Positions 38,201-46,417 of a stretch of 64,000 nt of DNA are shown piece after piece. Position numbers and translations under genes: made by a program. The stretch spans positions 110,030-174,029 of the forward strand of contig NZ_JAFIEU010000043.1 in the NCBI RefSeq assembly GCF_020832325.1. Reading direction: 5' to 3'. The DNA is from Lunatimonas sp. (lineage in GTDB: Bacteria; Bacteroidota; Bacteroidia; Cytophagales; Cyclobacteriaceae). How positions within the stretch are numbered: the first letter of the stretch is position 1; each line of letters starts with the position of its first letter. Under the pieces are notes generated by a model. The model had not been told where the DNA came from, searched no databases, and saw only the letters and a list, made by a program, of their open reading frames with translations.

Positions 38201-39857
38201 TGATCGGGCGATCGAATTGGCCGAACCTTTTGAATTTGAATCAACCATTACGACTGCTCTTGGCAATGAAAAATGGGTGAGAATAGAAGGAAAAGTGGAA
38301 GTTGTCGAAACTAGAGTAGTACGACTGTTTGGAAGTGTGCAGGATATTCACCAACACAAAACAGATCAGCGAGCGATAGAGCAAGCACTCAATGAACGGA
38401 ACAACATCTTGGAGAGCATCGGAGAGTCCTTTTTCTCGGTGGACAAGAATTGGAACACACTGTATTGGAATAAGAGCGCCGAAAATCTACTCCATGTCCC
38501 TCGAGGTCGGGTCGTTGGGAAAAACATCTGGGACGCTGTGCCAGAACTCCAAAAACACGGCCTTCGGCAAAAATGCCAAGAAGCACTCAAAACAAAAACC
38601 TCCCTACACCTGGAAAGTCACGATACGGAATCTGGTAAGTGGCTGGAAATAGGCATCTATCCAACATGGGATCAACTGGGCGTCTTTCTTAGAGATATCA
38701 GCAATCGTAAAAAATCGGAGCAGGAGATCCGCCTGTCCAATGAACGGTTTCAAAAAATCGCAGAAGCAACCAACGATGCCATTTGGGACTTTGATGTACC
38801 AAAGAACTCCCTGTTTTGGGGCAAAGGCTTCGAACACCTTTTCAGCTATAAAGTGCACCAAGTAAACCCCTCGCTGGAACATTTGATCAGCCTCATACAC
38901 CCCGATGACAAGGACCGGATTTGCGAAAAAATCGGCGAATACATGCAACCATCCTATCCTAACAACCACTGGATTGAGGAGTATCGTTTCCTGCGTGCTG
39001 ATGGCACCTATGCACACGTAGTAGATCGGGCGATCTTTATCCGGGATTCTTTCGGGACAGTCACGAGGGTCTTGGGAGCCATGACAGACATCTCCCAACA
39101 AAAAGAACATGAAAACTCCCTCAAAGCGCTAAATGCTCAATTGAAAGCAAAGGTCAAAGAACTTGCCATCTCCAATCAAGAGCTAGAACAATTTGCATAC
39201 GTGGCCTCACACGACTTACAGGAACCGCTGCGGATGATCACTAGCTTTTTGGGGCAAATCGAGCGAAAGTATAGCCACATACTCGACGATAAAGGCAAAC
39301 AATACATCGGCTTTGCCGTGGATGGGTCCAGGAGAATGCGGCAGATCATTTTAGACTTGCTGGAATACTCGCGGGTTGGTCGGGAAAAAGATCAACTGGA
39401 ATCCGTCAACCTGATGGAGATCGTGGAAGAAACCAAATTGCTGTTCCGCAAGACCATCGAAGAGTCAAAGGCTGTTATCACTACGGAAAACCTTCCTACC
39501 ATACAGGGCTTTCAAGTCCCCATACGGCAGGTTTTTCAAAATTTAATCAGCAATGCCCTGAAATACCGATCAGCAATGAGAACGCCATTTATCCACATCA
39601 AAGCTATCGATAAAGACGATGCCTACGAAATCACCGTGCAGGATAATGGATTGGGGATTGAAGATGAATATTTCGATCGAATTTTTATCATTTTCCAGCG
39701 CCTAAACCGAGAGCCTTCTCTTCCTGGAACAGGTATGGGGCTGGCGATCACTAAAAAAATTATTGAAAACTACGGAGGAAATATTTGGGTTGATTCCGAA
39801 CTGGATGTGGGTTCGACCTTTCATTTCACACTAAAGAAAGATATAAGTAGCCATTAA
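35256..39857 (+). CDS. Multi-PAS, GAF sensor histidine kinase
   Basis: A 1533-residue soluble kinase with about nine PAS/PAC repeats (roughly 20-635 and 800-1285) and a GAF domain (about 640-795, SLFKTSHPLTYTLEETLQTL). The kinase core follows: HisKA with phospho-acceptor H1319 (FAYVASHDLQEP) and an HATPase_c domain with N-box NLISNALKYR and GTGMGLAITKKIIENYGG. No membrane helix is present, so the stimulus is cytoplasmic; PAS and GAF domains could sense redox, light or small ligands. The same H-box occurs in three kinases farther right. No receiver domain is attached and no regulator is adjacent. Confidence 0.93.
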   Translation: MRKGSDEESKKSEEHQLEETTEALTKSGTWKLFLLTNSIQWSAGVFRMLGYEAGEFMLDFTSAVEVIHPEDRERAFDHMHAAINEGKEYNFQKRLINKDGYIVHVVSKAHVIRDDEGRAIRLIGIFQDITEFTEKKRELRTILNSSLDLICVLDTEGRFTQINKASKEILGYSPAELEGRHFSDFIHKDYLDPTLVIWRELFKVKKVKNFENAYLHRDGRCIQMVWTAHYDLEQQRIYCVGRDVTELKQAELQIKKNERRFRSMIQAGGDFVAILSPKGIFTYVSPTYRRNLDYADEDLLGNSAYAFIHPEDRDRVKMESAQIVDGKQSITSPYRFQTRQGSWRWIRTTLVNLSQDPDIQGFIANSNDITDIIHANQKLTESEARFRGLYESQTNYVIRTDLEGRYTYVNRKFQDEFGWIYKNGEILGNLSLESIRDYHWQKVRDTVAECIEHPESIIKIEIDKPTKDGGTMTTLWDFICVPDASGAPYELQCMGIDITQRVQAEQLLIESNERFELINKATNDAIYDWDIQQDTFHWGESYGRIFGYKPEEVPTSIRDWEVTQHPVDIEKNRAAWVSFMEDSSRLKWQEIFRWRKGDGNYAFVEEIGYLIRDSSGRPLRMVGVLRDISDTKKNDLAQLYRQKISSLFKTSHPLTYTLEETLQTLCDGMEFHSAEFWLKSEENDSLSLSAFYVENALQADEQTFNPPAKIRLGEHIPGLVWEAKQTKTWDHLSDQSGLYPVGLPNRTGLRSCMAFPITQNENFVGTLVLYSAEPLADVHYRLEIIEQLVDYLGGEIRHKQQEEQMRLLFEWSPDILAIASPKGYFTKVNPAFCKLLGYSEKEILYKPFSNFVHPDDLPGTSVEFLETSTGIRQADNFINRYRTRTGTYKYISWGSSTPFGDDGYLFSYGKDVTPIFELQRMLQDASEMAKVGAWEIDLENGTHKWSPITRDIFEVPANYEPELDSVIRFYPPELQPFVKEKVDRAIELAEPFEFESTITTALGNEKWVRIEGKVEVVETRVVRLFGSVQDIHQHKTDQRAIEQALNERNNILESIGESFFSVDKNWNTLYWNKSAENLLHVPRGRVVGKNIWDAVPELQKHGLRQKCQEALKTKTSLHLESHDTESGKWLEIGIYPTWDQLGVFLRDISNRKKSEQEIRLSNERFQKIAEATNDAIWDFDVPKNSLFWGKGFEHLFSYKVHQVNPSLEHLISLIHPDDKDRICEKIGEYMQPSYPNNHWIEEYRFLRADGTYAHVVDRAIFIRDSFGTVTRVLGAMTDISQQKEHENSLKALNAQLKAKVKELAISNQELEQFAYVASHDLQEPLRMITSFLGQIERKYSHILDDKGKQYIGFAVDGSRRMRQIILDLLEYSRVGREKDQLESVNLMEIVEETKLLFRKTIEESKAVITTENLPTIQGFQVPIRQVFQNLISNALKYRSAMRTPFIHIKAIDKDDAYEITVQDNGLGIEDEYFDRIFIIFQRLNREPSLPGTGMGLAITKKIIENYGGNIWVDSELDVGSTFHFTLKKDISSH

Positions 39858-39920
39858 AGTAAATTATCTTCCATTTATTTTTTCATACTACCATTTGTAA
39901 TTATTACTCAATTTATTCGT

Positions 39921-39928
39921 ACCTTTGC
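39921..39928 (+). promoter_or_regulatory. -7 box TACCTTTG of the small lipoprotein gene
   Basis: Exact TAnnTTTG, predicted leader about 30 bases before the ATG at 39965. A TTTG lies upstream at 39894-39897, but the 23-base spacing is longer than usual. Confidence 0.55.
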
Positions 39929-39964
39929 GGCGTCTAAGTAGACATAAAAAAAGCAATTAAGAAA

Positions 39965-40180
39965 ATGAAAACAAGCATCATTGCGATGACTATCGCTGCA
40001 GCATTGGCAGTAGCCTCTTGCGGCCAAAAAAAAGTAGAAGAAGAACTTTCTGAACCCATTGAATCTTCTATCGAAGAATCTCAGTCTGAGGAACTGTGGG
40101 AAGAGGAAGTAATAGAGACTCCTTCTGAGGACACTCCCGAAGCATCGGAAGAGCAACTAGAAGAAGTTTCCGGAAACTAA
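39965..40180 (+). CDS. Small glutamate-rich lipoprotein
   Basis: A 71-residue protein with a lipoprotein signal ending AVASC (Cys19). The mature 53 residues hold 19 Glu and one Asp, spread evenly (VEEELSEP, SEELWEEEV, EASEEQLEE), and look unstructured and very acidic. A consensus promoter and strong terminator isolate it as a single gene, so it is probably well expressed. Function is unknown; anchoring at a membrane with a charged tail suggests an envelope role such as binding cations or basic partners, which is only inference. Confidence 0.78.
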   Translation: MKTSIIAMTIAAALAVASCGQKKVEEELSEPIESSIEESQSEELWEEEVIETPSEDTPEASEEQLEEVSGN

Positions 40181-40198
40181 GAAACGGAAAAAAAACAC

Positions 40199-40229
40199 CT
40201 AGGCCCCGGAGTAATCTGGGGCTTTTTTC
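40199..40229 (+). terminator. Terminator after the small lipoprotein gene
   Basis: GCCCC/GGGGC stem (40203-40222) with inner GGAGTAATCT loop and six T following. Clear rho-independent form. Confidence 0.85.
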
Positions 40230-40321
40230 GTTTCTTAGCGGCCTATCCTGTCCAATTGCCCTACCACTAAAAGGACTACAACCATACCCGTCTTGGAATT
40301 TGTGTAAGCACAAAATTAGGG

Positions 40322-40353
40322 TTTGGCTATTCTGCGAAATAAGTTTAATATTG
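40322..40353 (+). promoter_or_regulatory. tRNA-Val promoter
   Basis: TTTG (40322-40325), 20 bases, TAATATTG (40346-40353), one base off TAnnTTTG. The predicted start is near 40360, six bases before the tRNA. Confidence 0.65.
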
Positions 40354-40365
40354 CAGCGTGAACTT

Positions 40366-40440
40366 AGGTCGTTAGCTCAGTTGGTTCAGAGCGCTGCCTT
40401 GACAGGGCAGAGGTCACCAGTTCGAGCCTGGTACGACCTA
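40366..40440 (+). tRNA. tRNA-Val (anticodon GAC)
   Basis: Complete cloverleaf: acceptor AGGTCGT/ACGACCT, D stem GCTC/GAGC, anticodon stem CTGCC/GGCAG around TTGACAG with anticodon GAC (reads GTC/GTT), and T arm ACCAG-TTCGAGC-CTGGT. Discriminator A, CCA not encoded. Confidence 0.95.
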
Positions 40441-40603
40441 CTTTTTCAACCCCAATCCTATCTTGATACGAAGAGGGCGTTTGGATTTTAGCCAGCCGTT
40501 CGCAAAGTTTTCACGCTTCACCCGCGAGATTATCAGGGATTTTGACCTGAAATGTTCCTAACAATCCTCCTTCCTTCGTGCATACCATGCTATGGATTCA
40601 AAC

Positions 40604-43561
40604 TCATCGATCTAGCCCTGCCGCAACGAACAGAATTTCAACTGGGTGCAGGGCTTTCTTCCCGGTTCCATCCGCTATTTGGTGGCGGCAACTGGTACCT
40701 GGCGCGGCGATGGCTACCTGATCTCCAGCCTTCCGAACCGCCGGAAAAAGCACCATCTCTCCTATTTGCATGCTGAGTTTAAAATGCTCTTCCTCGTAAC
40801 CGAAGGATCCTGCCATGCCACAGCAGCCTGAAGGAATGACTGTCACTGAGTAATTTTTCGGGATCGACAACAGCTTGGACGTAAAGTTTACCGAAGACAG
40901 GGCCTTTTGGTGACAGTGACCATGTAGCAAAATCTCTAATTCTCCCTCGGTAAATTGATCCTCCGTGATATTACCTGCCACAACCTCCTTGGCCAAAAAC
41001 TCATCTATGAGCGATGCGTAAACCTTCAATTTCTTGGCAGCGTTGACCCATTCTTTGGACACCAAGCGGGGATACTCATCGCGGAAACTCAAAATCGCAG
41101 ATGGTTCAATACCTACTAGCGGTACATCGGCGGAAACCAATTTACTGAATATCGCTACGTTTTTATCTGCAACCTTACGAGCGTACTCCAATAATCCCTT
41201 TGAAATGGCCCCTCGCCCACTCTCCGGATGATCCACCATCTTCACCTCATAGCCCAAATGCCGCAAAAGCTTGATGGCCTTGATGCCTACTTCAGTATCA
41301 TTGTGGTTGGTAAACTCATCAGCAAACAAATAAACGGTCTTGATGGAGGGTGTTTTCCCTTTCAGGCTGTGATAATTCTTGGCGTACCATGCCCGGAGGG
41401 ATATATGCGAAATCTTCGGTAGATCCCGATCAGACGCCACGCCAAGCACCTTTTTCAGCAATCCGGCCGAAAGGCTGTTGGAGAGGAAAAAATTGGAAAT
41501 ACCTGGTATCTTGCTCCCAATCCCATTGAGCTGGTTGATGTAGGCAAACGCTTTGGCACGAAGCGGGACCCCATGCGCTTTATAGTATTGATGTTGAAAC
41601 TCTGCTTTCATAGTGGCCATATCCACGTTGGACGGACACTCAGACGTACAGCCCTTGCAGGAAAGACAAAGGTCCATTACCTCTTTGATCTCAGGATGGT
41701 CAAAAGGATTTTCATTGGTACTATTTGTCAAAAACTCCCGCAGGGTATTGGCGCGGCCCCTCGTAGTATCACGCTCGTTTCTGGTTGCCTGAAAACTCGG
41801 ACACATGGTACCGCCACCTGTTGTAGGAAGCTTTCTGCAATCTCCACTTCCATTGCATTTTTCGGCCATGCGCAGGATACCCCCTACCGAGCTAAAATCA
41901 AACATTGTCTGATGTTCTGGTGTCTCCATTCCGGGTTCGTATCGGAGGGAGGTGTTCATAGGAGGAGCATCCACAATCTTGCCTGGATTGAAGATGTGGT
42001 TGGGGTCCCAGGCCTCTTTGATGCGTTTGAAAAGAGCATAATTTGCATCTCCCACCATCAAAGGAATAAATGCCGCTCTCACCCTACCGTCTCCGTGCTC
42101 ACCACTAAGTGACCCCCTGTATTTCTTTACCAGCTTGGCAGAAGCCTCGCTGATCTCGTAAAATTTTTGAACATCATCGGCCTTCTTCAGATCCAATATA
42201 GGCCTTAGGTGAATTTCACCAGCGCCCGCATGTGCATAGTAGACCGGACTTTGACCAAACCCCTCCATGATCTCGGCAAACTCATCGATATAATCGGCCA
42301 GATCTTCAATGTCTACCGCGGTATCCTCGATGCACGCCACGGCTTTGGGATCGCCGGGTATGTTGGCGAGCAGTCCCAAACCGGCACTACGGAGTTCCCA
42401 TGCACTTTTAGTCCTTTCGGGACCGATCACCGGATAGGCATATCCCAAACCCGCGTCTTTCAGTGATTGGATGAATTGCTCGCCCTGTATAATGGCCTCT
42501 GATAGCTCCTTTCCTCTGAATTCTACCATCAGAATAGCCTTGGGATCGCCCTCCACAAAATCCCGGTTCTTGCTTTGCTCCACATTTTCCTTCGTGCAGT
42601 CAAGAATGATCTTGTCCATCAGCTCTACAGCGGATGGCTGATGTTTCATGGCCACTTGGGCAGCCTTCATACTTTGATGGATGGAATCGAAATGGGCTGC
42701 TACCACAATCTCATGTGGATCAGGGAGGGGATCTAGGTGCAGTTTCACCTCTGTAGTAACGGCTAGGGTTCCCTCTGACCCACACAGCAACTTGCAAAAA
42801 TCGAACGGAGCTGGCTTATCGGAAAACTCTTGGGATTCTAACAGATAATCCACTGCATAGCCGGTATTTCGTCGGTGGATACTGGGCTTGGGAAAGTTTT
42901 CCCTTATCTGCGATTGCACCTCAGGATTGCCCAGCTCATCCCTCATGTGCCGGTATAGCCTTCCCTCCAGCGTATCTAAGGCACATTTTTGTTCAAACTC
43001 ACCCTCTGTCAGGGCTTTTACTTCGACTTCGGACCCGTCGCTAAGCACCACGTTTAGGGAAAGGGTATGCTCCCGGGTACTGCCATAGACGATGGAGGTA
43101 GTACCGCAGGAATTATTTCCAACCATACCCCCGATCATTGCTCGGCTCGCGGTACTGGTAATGGGACTAAAGAAATACCCGTGGGGTTTTAAAAAATGAT
43201 TTAACTCATTCCTCACCACGCCAGGCTGAACCCTTACCCATCCCTCTTCCTTGTTAAATTCCAAGATTTTGTTCATGTGTTTGGATACATCCATCACTAT
43301 CCCATCCCCCACGCACTGTCCAGCCAAAGAAGTTCCGGCTGTTCGTGGGATCAGCGAGGTTTTATGCTCGGTGGCAAACCGGATCAGCCTTTGGATGTCC
43401 TTGGTGTTTTTTGGAAACGCCACGGCTAGCGGCATCTCCCTATACACGGAAGCATCCGTGGCATATAGCGTCCTCATCAAAGAATCGTGGTGTAGCTCGC
43501 CCTCCAAACTATTGGCCAATTGGTCAAGTACCGGGGTGATGGGGTTGGTGTCCTTACTCAT
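40604..43561 (-). CDS. YdiJ-type FAD-binding and Fe-S-binding dehydrogenase
   Basis: A 985-residue fusion: N-terminal FAD_binding_4 domain (PRTAGTSLAGQCVGDGIVMD), FAD-linked oxidase C-terminal domain, a first Cys cluster region (CNGSGDCRKL, near 570), a ferredoxin-type cluster (CLSCKGCTSECP, near 637), and C-terminal CCG domains (HGHCHQKAL near 885 and PSGCCGMAGSFG near 910). This is the YdiJ family, oxidising a 2-hydroxy acid such as D-lactate or D-2-hydroxyglutarate and passing electrons to the respiratory chain. It has the full family length with no broken motif. It is divergent from the kinase gene at 43682. A -7 box touches the start codon, suggesting a nearly leaderless message. Confidence 0.9.
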   Translation of the reverse strand: MSKDTNPITPVLDQLANSLEGELHHDSLMRTLYATDASVYREMPLAVAFPKNTKDIQRLIRFATEHKTSLIPRTAGTSLAGQCVGDGIVMDVSKHMNKILEFNKEEGWVRVQPGVVRNELNHFLKPHGYFFSPITSTASRAMIGGMVGNNSCGTTSIVYGSTREHTLSLNVVLSDGSEVEVKALTEGEFEQKCALDTLEGRLYRHMRDELGNPEVQSQIRENFPKPSIHRRNTGYAVDYLLESQEFSDKPAPFDFCKLLCGSEGTLAVTTEVKLHLDPLPDPHEIVVAAHFDSIHQSMKAAQVAMKHQPSAVELMDKIILDCTKENVEQSKNRDFVEGDPKAILMVEFRGKELSEAIIQGEQFIQSLKDAGLGYAYPVIGPERTKSAWELRSAGLGLLANIPGDPKAVACIEDTAVDIEDLADYIDEFAEIMEGFGQSPVYYAHAGAGEIHLRPILDLKKADDVQKFYEISEASAKLVKKYRGSLSGEHGDGRVRAAFIPLMVGDANYALFKRIKEAWDPNHIFNPGKIVDAPPMNTSLRYEPGMETPEHQTMFDFSSVGGILRMAEKCNGSGDCRKLPTTGGGTMCPSFQATRNERDTTRGRANTLREFLTNSTNENPFDHPEIKEVMDLCLSCKGCTSECPSNVDMATMKAEFQHQYYKAHGVPLRAKAFAYINQLNGIGSKIPGISNFFLSNSLSAGLLKKVLGVASDRDLPKISHISLRAWYAKNYHSLKGKTPSIKTVYLFADEFTNHNDTEVGIKAIKLLRHLGYEVKMVDHPESGRGAISKGLLEYARKVADKNVAIFSKLVSADVPLVGIEPSAILSFRDEYPRLVSKEWVNAAKKLKVYASLIDEFLAKEVVAGNITEDQFTEGELEILLHGHCHQKALSSVNFTSKLLSIPKNYSVTVIPSGCCGMAGSFGYEEEHFKLSMQIGEMVLFPAVRKAGDQVAIAAPGTSCRHQIADGTGKKALHPVEILFVAAGLDR

Positions 43562-43565
43562 GGCT

Positions 43566-43573
43566 CAAAATTA
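43566..43573 (-). promoter_or_regulatory. -7 box TAATTTTG directly before the YdiJ-type gene
   Basis: On the minus strand TAATTTTG ends only four bases before the ATG at 43561. Transcription would begin at or inside the start codon, giving a leaderless message. No matching -33 box. Confidence 0.35.
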
Positions 43574-43643
43574 AGACAGTTGCGCATAGAAATAAATAGA
43601 TAGTTAAATTATTTTAACGGGGCCCTCGTTTGACCTAAACGCC

Positions 43644-43651
43644 TATCTTTG
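43644..43651 (+). promoter_or_regulatory. -7 box TATCTTTG of the phosphotransferase/ADP-ribosylglycohydrolase pair
   Basis: Exact TAnnTTTG; predicted leader about 24 bases before the ATG at 43682. Confidence 0.55.
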
Positions 43652-43681
43652 CCCAGGAAGAAGCATCAATAAAACGAATTC

Positions 43682-44665
43682 ATGGAAATAAAATTGGAAG
43701 TCCCTCTGGGTGCAAAGGAGCTGTACTTTTTACGAAACAAACTAAAAATCCTATCAATAGATGAATCAATTGACACTGTAGAGCGGGCTGGAGCAGGAAA
43801 CATGAATATGGTCCTCCGGGTGCGAACCAACCACCGGCAGCTGATCCTCAAGCAATCCCGGCCCTATGTAAACAAGTATCCCGAAATTCCCGCTCCCTTT
43901 CACCGAATGTCCATCGAAAAGGCATTTTATGATACCCTCTTGACGGACAATCGCTTGGTAGAAATGACACCATCTCTGATTGCCTTTGATGACGAACACC
44001 AAGTATTGGCAATGGAGGATTTGGGTCCATCCGCGGATTTCGCTGCCATCTACCAGACTCCCTCGCTGCTGAGAAGGTCCGACATCGAGCCGTTAGCTGT
44101 TTTCCTGAAGAGGCTGCATGCCGTATCGGCTGAGGCTTTTCCGACCAATGAAGCAATGAAACTATTGAACCATGCGCATATCTTCGAAATCCCCTTTATG
44201 CTCGAAAATGGACTAAACCTGGACCAGGTTCAGCCAGGCTTAGAGGAAATCTCCCTCCCCTACCGAAAAGATACTATACTGAAAGATCAGATCAGAACTA
44301 CCGGCAATAGATACCTTCAGCAGGGTCGCACCCTGTTACATGGAGACTTTTATCCGGGGTCCTGGTTGAAAACAGCAGATGGAATTCGGATTATCGATAC
44401 CGAATTCGCCTTCATGGGAGACCGGGAGTTCGACTTGGGTGTGGCCCTTGCCCATCTGAAACTAGCAGGAGTCGATCAAGATCTACTAAACTATTTCCTC
44501 GAGGTATACGACACGGTAGGTATTGACGATACGTTGATGCATCGCTATGCCGGTATCGAAATTCTTCGGAGGCTATTTGGAGTTGCCCAGCTACCTTTAC
44601 ATCTGACACTGGAGAAAAAACAAGTCCTCGCCCAAGAGGCAAAAAACAACATCCTACATGCATAG
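43682..44665 (+). CDS. Phosphotransferase (APH / methylthioribose-kinase-like)
   Basis: A 327-residue soluble kinase of the APH superfamily. The catalytic loop is LLHGDFYPGSW (H220-G221-D222) and the metal-binding Asp is D239 in IIDTEFAFMGDREFD. The HGD-x(n)-IDxEFAF pattern, with EF after the Asp, is closer to 5-methylthioribose kinase than to aminoglycoside kinases, so a ribose-type sugar is the likely substrate. It overlaps the next gene (lipoprotein ADP-ribosylglycohydrolase) by eight bases. Pairing suggests a shared route around a ribosyl product, but the two would sit on opposite sides of the membrane. Substrate identity is inference. Confidence 0.82.
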   Translation: MEIKLEVPLGAKELYFLRNKLKILSIDESIDTVERAGAGNMNMVLRVRTNHRQLILKQSRPYVNKYPEIPAPFHRMSIEKAFYDTLLTDNRLVEMTPSLIAFDDEHQVLAMEDLGPSADFAAIYQTPSLLRRSDIEPLAVFLKRLHAVSAEAFPTNEAMKLLNHAHIFEIPFMLENGLNLDQVQPGLEEISLPYRKDTILKDQIRTTGNRYLQQGRTLLHGDFYPGSWLKTADGIRIIDTEFAFMGDREFDLGVALAHLKLAGVDQDLLNYFLEVYDTVGIDDTLMHRYAGIEILRRLFGVAQLPLHLTLEKKQVLAQEAKNNILHA

Positions 44666-45932
44666 TATCATTCCCCAAACATTGATCTTCGCCCTTTTGA
44701 CCATCGGCGCATGCTTACCGCAGAAAGCGGATTTTGAGAGAGAAATGGGCCAAGCTCTTCCATTTGACGAAGACGTATTAAACGACAAAGTGCTGGGCCT
44801 ATTGGTAGGCACTGCCATTGGCGACGCCATGGGGGCGCCAACAGAGATGTGGCCCCGAACGGAAATCAACGCCAAATACGGCTGGGTGGATCGATTGGAT
44901 ACCATGGTGCGGGAGGTTTCTCCCGAAGGAATCTGGGTAGCTGATCTTCCGGCAGGAGGCACCACGGACGATACGCGCTGGAAAAAACTGACCGTTGAAT
45001 ATCTCCACAACGAACCAGGGCATGAATTGAGTGCGAAGCGGTTTGCTAGGCACATTCTCACCCAATACCAAAGCTATTTGGATGAAAGAAAGACGATCGG
45101 CCAGGAAGATTCTCTTGCGTTGGAGGAGAATTTTCTCCGGGTAGGCTGGTTACAGGAATGGGCAAAAGTCAGTGGTCCCTATGTTCAAAATGACTATGTG
45201 AACTACCTAAACAGCCTAAGCACCTTTTACGGTGGGGAAATGGTTTGTGCCGGATTATTGTATTCCCCAGCTATTGGTGGCCTGTTTCCAGGGCAGGCAG
45301 AGAAGGCCTATTCGGAGGCTTTTAAACTGGCGATATTTGATTTGGGATATGCTAGGGACATTAGTGCACTGGCTGCTGCCATGACGGCAGCAGCCATGAA
45401 ACCCGGTGCTACCCCGGAGGATGTGATCGCTGTGATTCGTACCATAGACCCCTATCACTATGGCGACGCAAGATTGGTGGGGCGTACCGCACAGCGAATC
45501 CTAGGTATTGCAGAGAGCATCGTGGCGAATGCTCGCACAGAAAGTAGACAAATCGATGGTGAATCATCCAAAAAGCAAGTTGTGACGAGGGACGAGATGC
45601 AGGTAGCCTTCGTGTTGTTGGACGAGCATCTTCAGGATATGCCCTTCCATGCGGGGGAAATATTCCTTCAAGTAATTACGGCCATGCTATTGTCGGATTT
45701 TGACTTTGAGCTTACTCTCCAGTTTTTGGTCAACTACGGCAGAGATAACGACACGACAGCAGCGATCGCAGGGGCCATCTTAGGCGCTTATTGGGGAATT
45801 GCCCAATTACCTGAAACTATGTACCAACAAGTACTTAACGTAAGCAAAAAGCAACTTGACCTTGACATTTTGGATTTAGCTAAAATATATACCCAGAAGG
45901 TGCAATCAATTCATTCCCGCCCGTCGGGCTGA
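44658..45932 (+). CDS. ADP-ribosylglycohydrolase-family lipoprotein
   Basis: A 424-residue protein with a lipoprotein signal ending LTIGAC (Cys19), so the enzyme faces the periplasm or cell surface. The glycohydrolase fold shows LVGTAIGDAMGAPTEMW near residue 50, the metal motif GGTTDDTRW, and the late motif GRDNDTTAAIAGAILG, together giving the two magnesium sites of the DraG/ARH family. It would release ADP-ribose or a related ribosyl group from a modified substrate outside the cytoplasm. It overlaps the kinase gene by eight bases. An exported member of this family is unusual; DraG is cytoplasmic. Confidence 0.85.
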   Translation: MHSIIPQTLIFALLTIGACLPQKADFEREMGQALPFDEDVLNDKVLGLLVGTAIGDAMGAPTEMWPRTEINAKYGWVDRLDTMVREVSPEGIWVADLPAGGTTDDTRWKKLTVEYLHNEPGHELSAKRFARHILTQYQSYLDERKTIGQEDSLALEENFLRVGWLQEWAKVSGPYVQNDYVNYLNSLSTFYGGEMVCAGLLYSPAIGGLFPGQAEKAYSEAFKLAIFDLGYARDISALAAAMTAAAMKPGATPEDVIAVIRTIDPYHYGDARLVGRTAQRILGIAESIVANARTESRQIDGESSKKQVVTRDEMQVAFVLLDEHLQDMPFHAGEIFLQVITAMLLSDFDFELTLQFLVNYGRDNDTTAAIAGAILGAYWGIAQLPETMYQQVLNVSKKQLDLDILDLAKIYTQKVQSIHSRPSG

Positions 45933-46417
45933 TCCGGTATTTTCCATCATTTATTCTTTTATAAATAAAATATTATTGATAGCTTACCAGCTAGTTTAAT
46001 GGTTTTTGTAGGGGGAAATCCAACCGTTATCCAGACGGTAAGTTCATCGCCACCTAAACGACATACTCGCAGGGCCCATTCAGTGCTTATCAGTCTCATG
46101 TGAGTTTAGAACTACGTTTAGTCTGGCTAGTTGGGAATACTCAATTACTCTCCCAAAAAGACCGTTCTACGTGTTCGGTACCTTTTAGCATGGGATAACA
46201 ACAGCGACTAAGAGCCCTTCGGATTGTAACCTTGCGACGACGTTTTTTTTTACGGACATCGTTTGTGCGGGTTGATTTTATGGGCAAAAAAAAGCGGCTC
46301 TCACTATTCTAACAAAATCAAGGACGACGCAAATAGGTGTAAGTAGCTTTCCAAGTATGGTGCACATACCCCACTTAACCAAAAGTACTATTCATTTAAA
46401 AAACCCCCAGCTTACAT
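45933..46417. other. Intergenic region before the CheB-CheR kinase gene
   Basis: No gene is visible. Two short inverted repeats occur (ACCGT/ACGGT at 46023-46039; ACCG/CGGT further right) but form no larger fold I can defend. A weak -7 candidate TAGCTTTC lies at 46344-46351. There is a nine-T run near 46250. Nothing else is identified. Confidence 0.4.

Noticed and set aside
45919..45929. GCCCG-T-CGGGC as a terminator after the ADP-ribosylglycohydrolase gene
   Set aside because: The one-base loop cannot form a normal hairpin and no T tract follows; it lies in the last codons of the gene.
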